This document shows positions 23,856 through 35,800 of a DNA stretch of 64,000 nt, one piece after another. The translations under genes were made by a program, and so were the position numbers. The notes under the pieces are model-generated. The model was not told the DNA's origin, did no database searches, and was given only the letters and a program-made list of their open reading frames with translations. Source of the stretch: Apophysomyces variabilis (Eukaryota; Mucoromycota; Mucoromycetes; Mucorales; Mucoraceae). Numbering within the stretch: the stretch's first letter is position 1; each line of letters starts with the position of its first letter. The stretch spans positions 248,001 through 312,000 of the forward strand of contig MZZL01000394.1 in NCBI GenBank assembly GCA_002749535.1, written 5' to 3'.

Positions 23856-23976
23856 AGGATGGATTGCGAAGGATGGATCAGACATTCAATTTCGTTCTTT
23901 CCTCGTTGCTTGCCAGAGGAAAAGGATTTATAATAAACTTATCTTCAAGCATCCGACTCCAAAATAAGTGTTTGCT

Positions 23977-24074
23977 TTTCTTCAAAATTTCATTGGACGA
24001 ATTAATAAAATTCTTTCTTCAGAACTTTAAACGATTTTGAGCGGAATCTTCAAAAAAAATTTTGAAAAAACCAG
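23977..24074 (-). repeat. Right terminal inverted repeat of the Tc1 element
   Basis: Ends ...aaaaaaccag next to TA at 24075. Partner of 22430-22527. Confidence 0.8.
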
Positions 24075-24429
24075 TACACTAATCTATTCCCTTTCGTGGC
24101 CGGTAGTCCATTGTCGTTTTACTTATGTCACTCAATTTTATTCGGTTATTGAATTGGAAGTGAGACTATTTTTCTTTTATTTATCTTTGTGTTTTGTGTT
24201 TGGGCCCACCACTCTCCTTCTCCAAGCGTCTATTATCTTTTGAAAGTGCTGTTCCATTACTAGAAGCGTTTCCATCGACTCTACTTCGGAGGAATCCAAT
24301 TCTTGAAGAAAGTTTGTCATATTTTCTTTCAACATGTTTTTTGTTGAACAAGGTTCAACGTATCATTATCACCAACTCGCTCTTGTCGGATGCATGGAAC
24401 TGTTGGGGCAGGCACAGGATACGATGACA
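24075..24429. other. Spacer, no gene recognised
   Basis: AT-rich, pyrimidine-rich at 24165-24235. It may contain the 3' end of the adjacent MULE, but no terminal repeat was found. Confidence 0.35.
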
Positions 24430-26830
24430 CTACATACAAGTATTTAGATATTCCACTATACGCAAGCAAGTTGCTTTCTTACCTTGAAGAATCTTTAAAG
24501 TAGGATTGGCACGATGCAGTAAAAACATGTGCTTACATGCTACTCGATGCCAACAGAAATCTCTACAAGTACAAGATAACATCTTGGAACCTTGGACATT
24601 GATATTGTACACTGTCTCCTCTTGTGTAAAGGATCTGACAGTGTATCCAGATACCATGTCATTCAGCGCTGCTTCAGGTATATGTGATGCCGCAATCTCT
24701 CTCTTGCGCCTCATTTATTTGGCAGGTCCCATACGTCCGATATTTGCAGTGACACGCACAGTATTTATCTTATAATCGAATTCAACATCATGCACAAGGA
24801 TGTACAGCAATCTGTCCACTCGTCGATTGTGCTTTTGCTTCAGATACGTCGTTTTCAGCTGGTTGCGCCAGCTTTCCACATAATTGTTGGTCTCCATGTT
24901 AGTGAACACCTGAGGCTGGAAAGCTGCATACCAGCTCTCAAACTTGTCATCTGGCGCTCAGTACTCTTGAAAGTATGAAATGAAAGCTTAGTGTTCATGA
25001 TTTTCTGCAATAAACTTGTTTCTCTTATTCCTTGCAGATTCAGGATCTCTCTCCCACATCAAAGACTTCAAGGATGCAATCATTCTTGTACAGATTTGAC
25101 GATTGGCTGATGTGTTGCCATAGGGCTTAAAATGGGCAGGCCTTAACCAGTCAGGTCATAACTGGGCCAGGTGAGGATATTGATCTATGGCCCGCTGGGC
25201 TGGGCCAAGATCTTAACCTGGAACCCAGCACACTAGGCCTATCGCACTAAGATGGGCCCATTGACCCATGGGCCAACTCGGGCGGGCCATATCAGGCGGG
25301 CCAATTTTATGGCCCAGAACCCGGCCCACTAAGGCCTGCCCAGCAGACATCCAGTTGGGCTGGGTCAAATTCCAAGCCTTATGTTGCCAACATTTACTTT
25401 CTTGTGAATGCTGTCCATCCAAGCCCGAGCAACATGGAACAGACACAGCTGGATGGTTGCATTAGGAAATACTGCTTTAATAGCAGCTTGCTCAGCAATA
25501 CTACAGTCAATAGTGATCTTCATTAGTGTCGCTAGACCACAGTGTTCTTTAAGAAATAGTAACCATTCTATCAACGGTGATGTCAACTGATCTCTCATAA
25601 AAAGGTATGCAACAGGGCAACCATTGTTGTATTTCGACATACACACAGACCAATAAACGTCTTCACATTACCCAAAGCAGTAATTAAAAGAAGAATAAAG
25701 CGGAGATCGTAAAAAAGACTTCTTCTTGAACCTGAAGTCGATCTGACACAATAACAGTCTGAAACCTGTTGAATAAAGACACAGTCCAGACTCAGGAACT
25801 CAGAGATAACCTCTTTACCATGACTAAACGAAAATCTACCATTGGCTATCCCAATGAAAAACTTTTCTTCGTCATGAATATGTTTACTGATTGGTTTATT
25901 ATCTGTGTCAAAGAAACTACGATCTAATAACCGCTCACAGTATAAATAAGACTTGGAATCTAATCTTAATAAAAAACTCTTTTTTCGAGTCTCAAGGATT
26001 TATTCTTGTTATCCATTTTTTATCTTAAATTTCCCTCAGATTCCACAACTATTCCCTGTCACTCTGTGGCGGATTACAAGGGTATATAGCACAGCGTTTG
26101 CAATTGTTATTATACTGTGAGTGGCATCAAGACAAAACAACGTTGAGTCAGACAAAAATTGCTTCTGCCATGGCGAACAAAAGGCGAAACTATACTGATC
26201 AATGGTTGAAAAGACACTGTATCCCTTTGAACTAAGATCAATCAACCATAGTTTGACAGATTCCACATCATTTTCGCTCTTTTTGAAGGCTTTCTCATGC
26301 ACTTTGTGGTACAGATTGTAGATATCTGCTGAGTACAGAGCTTGGTCCCTGTGTCCAATGGTTTTCTGCTGCTCATCCCCATTTACTGAGGATGTAAAAT
26401 GGGCAAATGATCGCTGCAAAGAAACACGAATGTCTCTTTGACTGTAGCCTTGTTCTAGCCTGGTAAGGATTATCTCCTTCAGAGAATCGGACAATGGGAG
26501 ATACTGTAAATCTTCTAAAGACCCTACAGTGTGGCAGTAGGAACCCTTATGGCTGATTGTTACTATTTCTTGAGAATTGCAATTGCAAATAACAACCAAA
26601 CGCGCAGTGCAGCCAACCTTTTTACTCAGTTTTTACACCAGAGGCATCTTGCCAGTAACTCCCCTAGGAAGACGATCCTTACAAACTTGCTTATGTCCAG
26701 AACGATGGCATACATAAACTTTTCTCCAGAGATGCAAATATCTCTTTCTGCGACGCAGTGTTTGTTCATCCATATGAAATCTTATAAAATAGAGGTACCC
26801 ACAGTCACAAGCCTGGCCATAGTCTGGTAG
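24430..26830 (-). pseudogene. MULE-type transposase, broken and invaded
   Basis: Minus strand, read right to left. 26600-26830 shows WRKVYVCHRSGHK, a FAR1-like DNA-binding remnant. 26036-26599 runs from a helical linker to FCLDATHSIITIAN, the first catalytic Asp of MULE transposases. 25365-25646 resumes at GCPVAYLFMRDQL and holds TIDCSIAEQAAI (second Asp) and LCLFHVARAW. 24715-24909 has TNNYVESWRNQLK. 24430-24714 has CTCRDFCWHRVACKHM, the SWIM zinc finger. Two interruptions are visible: about 380 bp of unrelated sequence at ~25655-26035 exactly between adjacent conserved motifs, and a 261-bp hAT MITE at 25121-25381. Further frameshifts exist. It belongs to a different subfamily from the MULE at 11-14 kb, since the two share order but little sequence. 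Confidence 0.75.
25121..25381. mobile_element. Non-autonomous hAT element (MITE), GGGCC-rich
   Basis: 261 bp flanked by a perfect 8-bp duplication TGTTGCCA (25113-25120 and 25382-25389), the hAT hallmark. Ends are TAGGGCTTAAAATG and, in reverse complement, TAAGGCTTGGAATT, an imperfect terminal inverted repeat. The interior is strikingly G/C-rich for this region and consists of many scattered tgggcc/ggcccg motifs in both orientations. It has no coding capacity. It lies inside the MULE transposase reading frame. Confidence 0.85.
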
Positions 26831-26870
26831 TAAAGCTACAGTGAGCTTTGTTTAACTGAGTGACTTATAT

Positions 26871-26967
26871 GCAAAGTACCTTGGTTACATGAAAAGTACC
26901 TTGGTTACATGAAAAAGTACCTTGGTAGCATAAAAAAGTACCTTGGTAGCACGAAAAGGTTCCTTCT
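26871..26967. repeat. Short tandem repeat, about 20-21-bp unit
   Basis: Four to five copies of aagtaccttggttacatgaa with drift (tagcata, tagcacg variants) immediately upstream of the MULE. Confidence 0.75.
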
Positions 26968-27791
26968 TAGATCATAAAACGTTATTATCTTGATTTGAAT
27001 CATATAATCCTAGTTAAAATAGTTTAAATTAATAAAGCATAGTTTATTGAATTTCTATTATACTGGATTTTTGGTTGCTAATTTACGAAGTCACAGATTA
27101 ATTTCACAATGAGCACAAAAATAATTCACACCGCATCTGACAACTTTCACGCGCAACCAAAAAATTGTTCATGTCTACCCAATAAACTTTTCATGAAGGA
27201 CATGTTTATTATTCACTTCAGCTAAAGTCTGCGTTGTTTATTGAGACATGGAACAAAAAAGGAGACAGAATAATTGATCCAACCATGGATATCTTGTTGT
27301 GTGATGTGTCTCTCACCTTTAGTGATATATGTTGTATTTATATCTGAAGGATTAACTATTAACTAAGTATGAAACAACAACTGTCAGTTATTTGACTACA
27401 GCTTGTCACTTTGAGACAACTGATTGGAATACAATAAGCTATTTAAACTCAGGTTCATCAAACATACCAATTACTATGTAACTAGGTTTCAGGTATATAT
27501 AACCAATGGATCTGATCTGTTATTGTTCCTTGGAAACTATTGTCATATCAGGGATATCTGATTCATCCTAAGTACTTGATCTTCTGCTATCATAAATAAG
27601 CCTCATGAAAAGTTTTATGATCTCAGTTGAAAAGTATCTCACATTTAGTATAAATAAGCTTCAATAGAAATAAAGTTGATCAATACCTTTTAGTCTGGTT
27701 AATCACTGGTCTATTGCCCTATTGTCTACATTCGTATTCAACATTTTTTTAACCTTATCTTCTTGATCATCTTTATTCCTTTTTTTTTATC
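26968..27791. other. AT-rich stretch, possible LTR remnant
   Basis: No gene seen. It may include the 5' LTR of the following chromodomain retrotransposon, but without the 3' LTR in the window no boundary can be set. Confidence 0.3.
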
Positions 27792-28178
27792 ATGTCTATT
27801 ACTACCCAAACTTCTGTTTCCTCTCTCTCTTCTATTCTTTCGGAATTGTCCACCTCTCTTGCTTCTGCTGTGGTGTCTGGTAACCTACCAATGAATGCCT
27901 CTCCTTTGGTGTTTTCTGTTTCCCAGCAGTTCAATGACATAGACATTGACTCTGTTACTCGTTGCTCGGTGTCTCTGGTTAGCTTTGTGCTAAACACTTC
28001 TTCTACTGATTTTGAGAACAATTTTAATCATCTTAAATTGGAGGTCCAAGGACTTGCCAGTCAATTGGTCTCTGTAGGCAGTGAAGCAAGTGAACAGACT
28101 CAAGCAATCCGTATAGCTTTTGAAGTTAGATCCCAGGATCTAGCTGTTGTATCTGCAAGTGATCAACAAAGATATTAA
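27792..28178 (+). CDS. Ser/Val-rich hypothetical protein, 128 aa
   Basis: ATG-started frame after a long T-rich leader. The N-terminal 50 residues are Ser/Thr-rich and the C-terminal part has heptad-like spacing (FNHLKLEVQGLASQL) suggestive of a short coiled coil. No domain is recognised. It lies directly upstream of the TATA box and gag region of the chromodomain element, so it could be a retroelement accessory ORF, a separate retroelement's gag N-terminus or a chance frame. Confidence 0.3.
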   Translation: MSITTQTSVSSLSSILSELSTSLASAVVSGNLPMNASPLVFSVSQQFNDIDIDSVTRCSVSLVSFVLNTSSTDFENNFNHLKLEVQGLASQLVSVGSEASEQTQAIRIAFEVRSQDLAVVSASDQQRY

Positions 28179-28189
28179 ATGAAGCTCAG

Positions 28190-31100
28190 TCACATTCAGT
28201 GCTCTAAATCCAATTTTACTAGTCAAGACATATAAAAGGGAGCAACTTATACTCTAAATAAAGGATATATCAAAGTCTCATAGTATTTTACTGTTCCCTT
28301 TTTCACTTGCAATCTATATATGTATTTTCTCGACTTCTACTCAAATATTTCATTTTTTACTGTAAACTCTTTCGCTATGTCCGCCAACCATGAAATCAAC
28401 CATGCCACCATTGTCACTCATGATGAGGTAATGGTGAAAGCCAGCAATGGAAACGTTTGCCAAAACAGTGCCCCGATGTCAAAGTATGCCAACCTGGAGA
28501 TGAAGTTGGAGCATGGCCTGGACCTTCTTAACAAGGTTGCCTAGGAAGTTAATGAGGTATACCTGAACGCCTTAACCTCTGGTGCCCCTCATGAGGAGAT
28601 GGAAGCCCTCTTGAAGGAGCTCACAAGGGCTCAAACAACTGCCGAGAATTACTAGAAGGTATGTCATATGATGTACCTAGATAATCCAGCTTTCACAGAT
28701 CACTCAGAAACTCAGAGCCACTCCACCAGTGAGTATGGAAAAGCTCCCTGTGCTGAACATGTGACAGTGCTGCAGAACCTTCCTGCTCTTCAGCTGGTTG
28801 GCCAGCATAAGTGGGATAAGGATCGGAGTGTGCATACATCTGCCACCCAATTTATTCATGCTTTCAATCAGGAATTGGAAGCATATCATCTCAATCTCTA
28901 TGTGGATTATAAGCGGTTGCTTTCCCGCTGCTTGAGTCCTGCACAACAAGCATTTCTTAAGGCCCAAGTGGCAAAGTTGCAGGTAGAGAACCAGGTTGTG
29001 AATTAGACCACTTTAAGCAGAGTGTTGATTGAGAAATATGACACTCCCATTCAGAAATTCTGTGCGTGGCACAGAATTATTCGTGTGCAACAGGGAACTA
29101 ATGAGGCCATTGACGCCTATGTTGAGAAATTTCACCGTTGGTGTATTGAGGCAGAAATGCCTGATAACTTGCTGATGGTAGTCATCTTTATTTCGTCCCT
29201 GCAAACCTGTTATCAGGAAAAGGCTCAGAGCCTTATTATTTACAAAGCAGGTCCTGAATTGAACATTGACCTGGAAGGAGTTTACAGCCTGGTACAAGCT
29301 CTCAAACTTGAAGAGGAGCCAATATCCCTGCAACAACAGCAACCAAAGAGACAAAACAATCATTTCGGAGGGCAAGGCCCAAAGAAATTTTTTAAACATA
29401 GATGGAATTCTGGTAAGCCTATAAATCAGGCAAAGCTGTGCAATTTCGGCTGTGGAGAAATCTACACGTTTGGACACAATTGTAATGGCAAAAAACAGGG
29501 AAGAAACTCCTCCAACAGCAACAGCAATCTCGTGTCCTGCGCTGCCTGTCGCACACCCAACAGGGTGGATGAACCTGTTCTCTCAGAGGATGAGGAAATT
29601 TATCAGATGGAGTGTAAGTTGAAAGAATTTATGTCTATTAACAGTGAAATTCTAACACCCATCACTATACAGAACTGCCAAACCTTCGCGCTGGTAGATA
29701 GTGGTGCCAATTTTTCTGCCGTCAGTCCTTCTCTGTGTCACCAACAAGGCTGGCACATCAATAAAATAAAAGATGAGAGTGACATTCAGTTAGCCTATAC
29801 AGGACAAACCGTAAAAAGATGGGGTACAACGGGACAATTACACATTAAGTACAATGGGAAAACCCTCACACATTCATTTGAAGTGATGAGCATGGCATTT
29901 GATTGTAAGGTCAGCATTGGCACAGACCTCATGTCAAAACTTGGAATTAGGTACACTAGTTTAGCACCAGCATGAGAAACCCCTTCCAAAGGTGAAGAAG
30001 AAGACCCTTTCAAAGATATTCCTGAACCAAACAACGCACCTGCGGGTACAGCACAGGAACACAAACAGTTTATGAATGCAATTCAAGGTAGCATCGTCAA
30101 AAACAAAGCGATCCCAAAAACCTCGTTTTGCACAGTGCCAGAATCGGTCATTTATTTACCTATGAAAGAAGATGTTGTCTGCTATTGCTGGCAATACAGC
30201 ATTCTGATACAACTTCGTCCATTGGTCCAAGAGACTGTGGAAAAGTGGCTGGAAGAGGGTACTATTGTTCCTGTCCCGCCAAACGTAGACAATAAATGGA
30301 ACAGCCCCATTACACTGGCACTCAAAAAGGATATCATGGGAAATTATACTAGCAAAAGACTGTGCTTGGACCCTCGTCACATCAATCATTATTTACTTGA
30401 AGATAAGTATCCTTTGCCTTTGATTGAAGATATCTTTGAGAAACTGCGTGATGCAACTGTGTTCAGCACGCTGGACTTGAAGAACGCTTTTCACAGGTTC
30501 AAGATCCATAAACCGGATCAGCACAAAACTGCCTTTACCTCTGTGGACAGCATGCAATACATGTTCAGAGGATGCCCATTTGGCTTAAAGCCGATCTCTT
30601 CTAAGTTCCAACATGTCATGGCAATTATATTCAAAGGGATGCCCTTCGTTACCACTTTTATGGATGATATTGTGGTATACTCTAAAAATCTGATGGAACA
30701 TACACAACATGTGATTGCTGTCATTGACAAATTGACTTTAGTCAATTTGATCCTTAACCCAGACAAGTGTCACTTTGCTCAAAGATGTATTTATCTTTTG
30801 GGTTTCTGTATCTCAGACAAAGGCCGATTTTTGGATAAACGAAAAGTTACCAATGTGCAAGAATGGCCAACACCTAAATCAGGTAAAGACATTCAACGTT
30901 TCTTGGGTGTTATCAATTACTTCGGAGAATACATCCCCAATGTATCTATGCTCACCGCGCCTCTTAACTGACTGCGCAACATGGATATACTTCATCACAT
31001 CTGGGATGCAAAGCACCAACAGGCTTTTGAGATACTTAAGAGTATCCTCACCAGAACGCCAATACTGCAGCATCCAGATTTAATGCAACCTTTTTGCGTG

Positions 31101-32766
31101 GCAACTGATGCCTCTGATGTGGGCATTGGCACTGTCCTATTTCAGGTCATAAAGGGGGAAACAAGGCACATCGCCTTTATGGCACGCTCTTTATCCAAAT
31201 CAGAATGTAACTATTCTGTCACTAAGAGGGAACTACTAGCTGTGTTGTTCGCCCTACAGAAATTTCACAAATACCTCTAGGGTGCAAAATTCAGATTATA
31301 CACCGACCATAAGGCCCTAGTTTACCTCCATACACAAAAATTGCCAAATGCCATGATGATTAAATGGCTTGATACTATCCTTGACTATACATTTGAGGTG
31401 GTTCATCTCCCAGGTATTTCCAACATCTTACCAGACACTCTCTTACGCCTTTCTCCTGCAGAAAAGAGGCTGGTAGGGGGTAATGGGCATGAACCAATGA
31501 ATACAAAGCAGACCATAAGGGCGCTAATCACTAGCAGAGCAGCACATCTGCAGCATTTGCAAGACAGTATGATGGAACCACCCTCGACTAAAGAATGCAA
31601 ACAAATCCTAGAAAAAGCCCATTTATTTGGTCACTTTGGCGCAGAAGCTATGATCAAGGCCATCTATAGCAATGGAGTCCATTGGCCAAAGCTAAAAGAC
31701 GATGCAGTGGAAATTGTCATGGCATGCAAAGAATGCCAAAAGTTCAACATCGCCAAACATGGATATCATCCATTAAGACCTGTCAGAGCATACTTACCAG
31801 GCGATCATTGGGCAATCGATTTGGCAGGACCGTTTGAAGTAACAGAAAGAAAGAACGTCTACCTGCTGATCCTAATTGACATCTGCACAAGATTCTGTGT
31901 ATTATGCCCAATACCCAACAAAGAGGCAGAAACGATCGTAAATGTATTAGTCCTCATATTCTGTGACTTCGGATTACCCCGCATGTTGCAATCAGACAAT
32001 GGCAGTGAATTTGCAAACAACCTGATGAAAAGGTTCAAAGATGCAGCTGGTTTTGACCACAGATTAGTAACGCTGTATAACCCAAGGGGAAACGGTGCAG
32101 CTGAAAGATGGGTACGAACATCTGTCGACGCCATCAGGAAAAGAGTGGAAGGTGCAAAGAAAGACTGGGATGTATTTGTACCTAGCATACAGCTTGCAAT
32201 GAACTCCAAGCATTCCAAACAACTGAACACTCCACCTTTCAACTTGATGTTTGCTCGAAGACCAAATGGATTTGGTGATTTTACAGACGAGGTGAACATA
32301 AAACCATTATCCATTAAGGATATGGAACAAAGGCTGCAAGAAATGAATGAAGTGGTGTTTCCAGCGATAAAAGAATGCACCATAAAAGTGACAAATGAGC
32401 AAAAAGAAAAGTTTGACAAAAAGTACAAACAGGTGTCATTCCTAGACAATAGTCACGTCATGGTAAAAGTACAAATAAGGGGAAAACTAGACCCAAGGTA
32501 CAAAGGACCATATACAGTGTTAAGACAGACACAAGGTGGTTCATATATATTGAAAGATGAACGTAGTGATCTAATGCCTAAGGCATACCCTCCATCAGCA
32601 CTCAAACTTGTGTCCCAGGAAGAGCTAGTACCTGAGGATGAAATTTTTGAAGTGGAAGCTATCATAGCCTACAAAGAAATGGCCAAAGGCCAATACTTAT
32701 ACAAAGTAAGATGGAGAGGCTATAAGCCAGAAGATGATACTTGGGAACCAGCAACAAATTTTCAAG
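28190..32766 (+). mobile_element. Ty3/gypsy chromodomain retrotransposon, 3' part missing
   Basis: Contains a leader, one continuous gag-pol reading frame and a chromodomain, then stops where the hAT element begins at 32767. No LTR can be identified on either side, so both outer limits are provisional. The domain order PR-RT-RNaseH-INT-chromodomain defines a chromovirus-type Ty3/gypsy element. Confidence 0.8.
28231..28238 (+). promoter_or_regulatory. TATA box upstream of the chromodomain retrotransposon
   Basis: TATAAAAG, 146 bp before the gag ATG at 28377 and followed by a pyrimidine-rich leader. Confidence 0.45.
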
Positions 32767-32801
32767 TAGGGATCATCAAAGTCGGATATGGATCGGATTG
32801 A
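28377..32801 (+). pseudogene. Gag-Pol polyprotein of chromodomain gypsy element
   Basis: One frame throughout, broken by six stops and no frameshift: TAG at ~28542, ~28653, ~29004 and ~31278, TGA at ~29973 and ~30969. Gag occupies about 28377-29560. The expected CCHC knuckle is degenerate (CNFGCGEIYTFGHNC). The protease motif LVDSGANFS is at ~29694; RT has FSTLDLKNAFHRF and FMDDIVVYS; RNase H has DASDVGIG and YTDHKALVY; integrase has an HHCC finger (HLFGHFG...CKECQ) and the complete DDE set (WAIDLAG, QSDNGSEF, GAAERW). The chromodomain is EVEAIIAYKE...YKVRWRGYKPEDDTWEPATNF, after which the frame runs into hAT sequence. The stop at 31278 falls where YLWG is expected (TGG to TAG). Apart from the stops the catalytic residues are intact, so decay is recent. 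Confidence 0.88.
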
Positions 32802-35800
32802 CCCCCTATCCAAATCCAATCTGTTTATAAACGGATGATCTGTATCCGATCCATATATATCTGATGGATTGACGGATTGGATACGGATAGACCAATAATA
32901 TGTAAGAATTATAAGGCATAAGAGTCTAGCATCAATTTGCGCTTTATCCGTTGGTAAACGTATGCATAATAAAAGGAGAATGTTTTAGAAAGGGACAATA
33001 ATGGATTGTAACAGAATCTGAATGCAAGATGAGATCGCTGATGTTACAGATGGAATCGTGTCATGGTGCATACAAAGGTATGATAATTTTTTCCGATGAT
33101 CAAACTAAGAATAAAAGAAAAAAGTGGTAGTGGTAACTAATTGCTAATCGTAATAGCTGAAGAGTATAATATAAACGCCTAAAGTGCGCTGCTTTTTTTT
33201 CCGAATTGTAGAAAAGACATGTAAAAGCAGTACTCATCGCTTGGTTATAAAGTTCGTATTTGTGGCCTGAAGGGTACAGTGTGATAAAAAGCTTTGGTGC
33301 GTGAGTCACTTTATTTTCTGATAGTAAAAGAAAGATATAAGGACAAAGTAAGAAGCAGATGAGTAAAAGGAACATTCCTCATACGATGTCATGTAACAGC
33401 AGATGTTGAGACGTAGTGAAAATAATCGTCGGAATCCTAATGGAGAAGAGGTTATAAAAGCAAAGGGAAAGTGAATACGTTTGAACAAAAAAAAAAGAGA
33501 CGTGTATTTTGGGGAAGCAGTGGCTTTATTTCGTAAAAAAACTTTTTTTTGCCCTCTCTATTTTTTCCATTCACTCTTTTCCCGCTCTTCTTTCCTCTAA
33601 CAATCTAAAAACTTTCTCCACGAATCAAAGAGAACTGACTGTTTCAACGACTCCGGCAACAGCCAATTGCGCTCTGGTGGGATAAAGAACTTTGCTCGTG
33701 AAAAGCAACGCTCACAAGGAACTAAACTTGCAGGAACTGCCAGATACCTCAATGCCATTTGCAACAACTGTTGCCATTGCCCACTGCGACTTCTCCAGTA
33801 CTCCAAAACGTCTATGCTTCCATCAGTTCGTGGCTCCACAATGTAATTAGTCAGTTGATCCCTAGGCGGCATCAGTTTGAAGAGTTGTACTTTACTGCTT
33901 TCTTTGTTTGCAACCATTGCAGCTGTTGGTCGAAATTCATCTGTCCACGCTTGTTCAACTGCATCCCTTGCTTGGCCTATCCATTCAGCCGGCCATGACA
34001 CCTCTTCCCACCATCCGTACTTTGCCCGAGGATCCAAAGCAGTGGCAATGGAATAGATGGGTGCAATTGCGCGACTGTAATACTTTTTCAATTTGTCATG
34101 GGCACGTTCAGCAGCAAGAGCGATTTCAGAAAAGGACTATGGTACTGAAAGTAAGTATCATATTGAACCATAGGTTTTCACAAATACTTACTTCAATTTT
34201 CTTTTCTCTATAGTCCTCAATGTGATTGAAGAGCCAGTTGTATGCAATCATGGAAGCGTTGATTGATGGGTATTTTGAACCAGAAAGCAGGGCAGTAAAT
34301 GTATCAAAGCCGGATAAAAGGGTTTTTACTTCAATAACTTGCAACCAATCATTTGTAGAAAGCGCATATTCAGAAAGCTCTTGTATTGAACGACAAGTGG
34401 CGTTGTATGCTTCTCGCTGTTCATATGCTCTCTTGAGCATTTCAAGAGTGGAGTTCCATCGCGTTCTGACATCAACAATCAATTCCTTGTTGCCCACATC
34501 GTTTGAATCGCAGAATCGCTTGTACAATGCCCATCTTTGTGGTAATGCTCGAATTTTAATAATGCCTTGACGCAATCGTCTAATGACACCACCTGGTAAG
34601 GAGAACTATTAGTCATAGTGTATTTCTGGATAATATGATCCTTACCAACACTTTCACCAGGACGGTGCTCAACATCTTGTTCCATATCATCTGTCAGATT
34701 GCCTTCCTTCTCTTCCAATGCCTCTGCGCGCAAACTATCATGTAGAATTGCCTGGACAGCCAAGTTGAAAGTGTGACCCATACATGGGATATGGTTGTCC
34801 TTTGCTGCAAAGACTTCACTTCCCACCATTTGCTCTAGTTCCCTTGCAAGTGCCGTCATATTGGATGCATTATTCGTCATCAAGAAGAATGGCTTAGATG
34901 TAAGATCGTATTTATGCAACACATCCATCATCGTTTCTGCCATGTTCACCGCGGAATGGGGTCCATAAAGCAGTTCAAAACCAATGATGACTGATTGCTG
35001 TATCCAGTCTTTGTCGATCCAGTGTGCAGTTATCCCAAGAAATGCGTCTTTCATGTCACTAGTCCAACCATCCATGGTATAGCAAAGGTAAGGTTGCTCT
35101 TGTAGCAAGGTTGCAATTTCTTGTTCATATCTTTGATAAGATTTTTCCAGATCATGCTTGATGGTCGTTGAACTAGGTAGCTTTAGACTTGTGAGATCCG
35201 GTGCATTGTATGCAAAGTATATCAATTCCTGCAACGTTTTTCTTTCAACAGATGTATATGGAGATGCAGTAGCAATTACATCGGCAAGAAGGAGCTCACA
35301 GAATTTTTCTTTGCTGAACGTTTGGTTTATATGCTTTCCATTGACGGTTGAAATGAACCTATCCATTGGCCCAGCAGTAAAAAAAGTGTTGTCAGAGGTG
35401 GCGGCAGGAGAATCCTTGGTAATTTTGTGTTTAGATCGAAGATGCTTGAGCATATTTCCAGTGGAGCTAGTAGAACTGACGTAAATCCATTGGCATTTTA
35501 CACTACGAGGACTTGTAAAGTTGCAAGCAATTGTACTAGCACCGTTTACATTTTGTCGAGTTGCCCAGCCATTCAAGAATATCCAACTGGTAGCAGACTT
35601 TTGCTTTTTGTTGGATGAGCCAATTGATGATCCTTGTTCTGAAAGATCATCATTGCTTGGTTCTGCAACAAGAGACATATACGATTCTTGCCACGAAAAA
35701 CTGGTAGTGGATTCATTGTCTTCCACGTCAGATATAACCAAAGAGGATGATTCCTAGAAAAGGTTAGATACAATCATATATATTTTAAGCCTACAAAAGT

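Larger units (their letters stand above)
22430..24074 (+). mobile_element. Tc1/mariner (IS630-like) DNA transposon with long terminal inverted repeats
   Basis: 1645 bp, bounded by TA at 22428-22429 and 24075-24076. The two ends are inverted repeats of about 95-98 bp, starting CTGGTTT and sharing tttgaagattccgc, caaaat.gtttaaag and tccaatgaaatt blocks. It encloses one transposase reading frame on the plus strand. Element limits are firm because ends, TA duplication and gene agree. Confidence 0.9.

Noticed and set aside
31859..32449. 196-codon minus-strand frame in the chromodomain gypsy
   Set aside because: Antisense to integrase; no independent coding signal.
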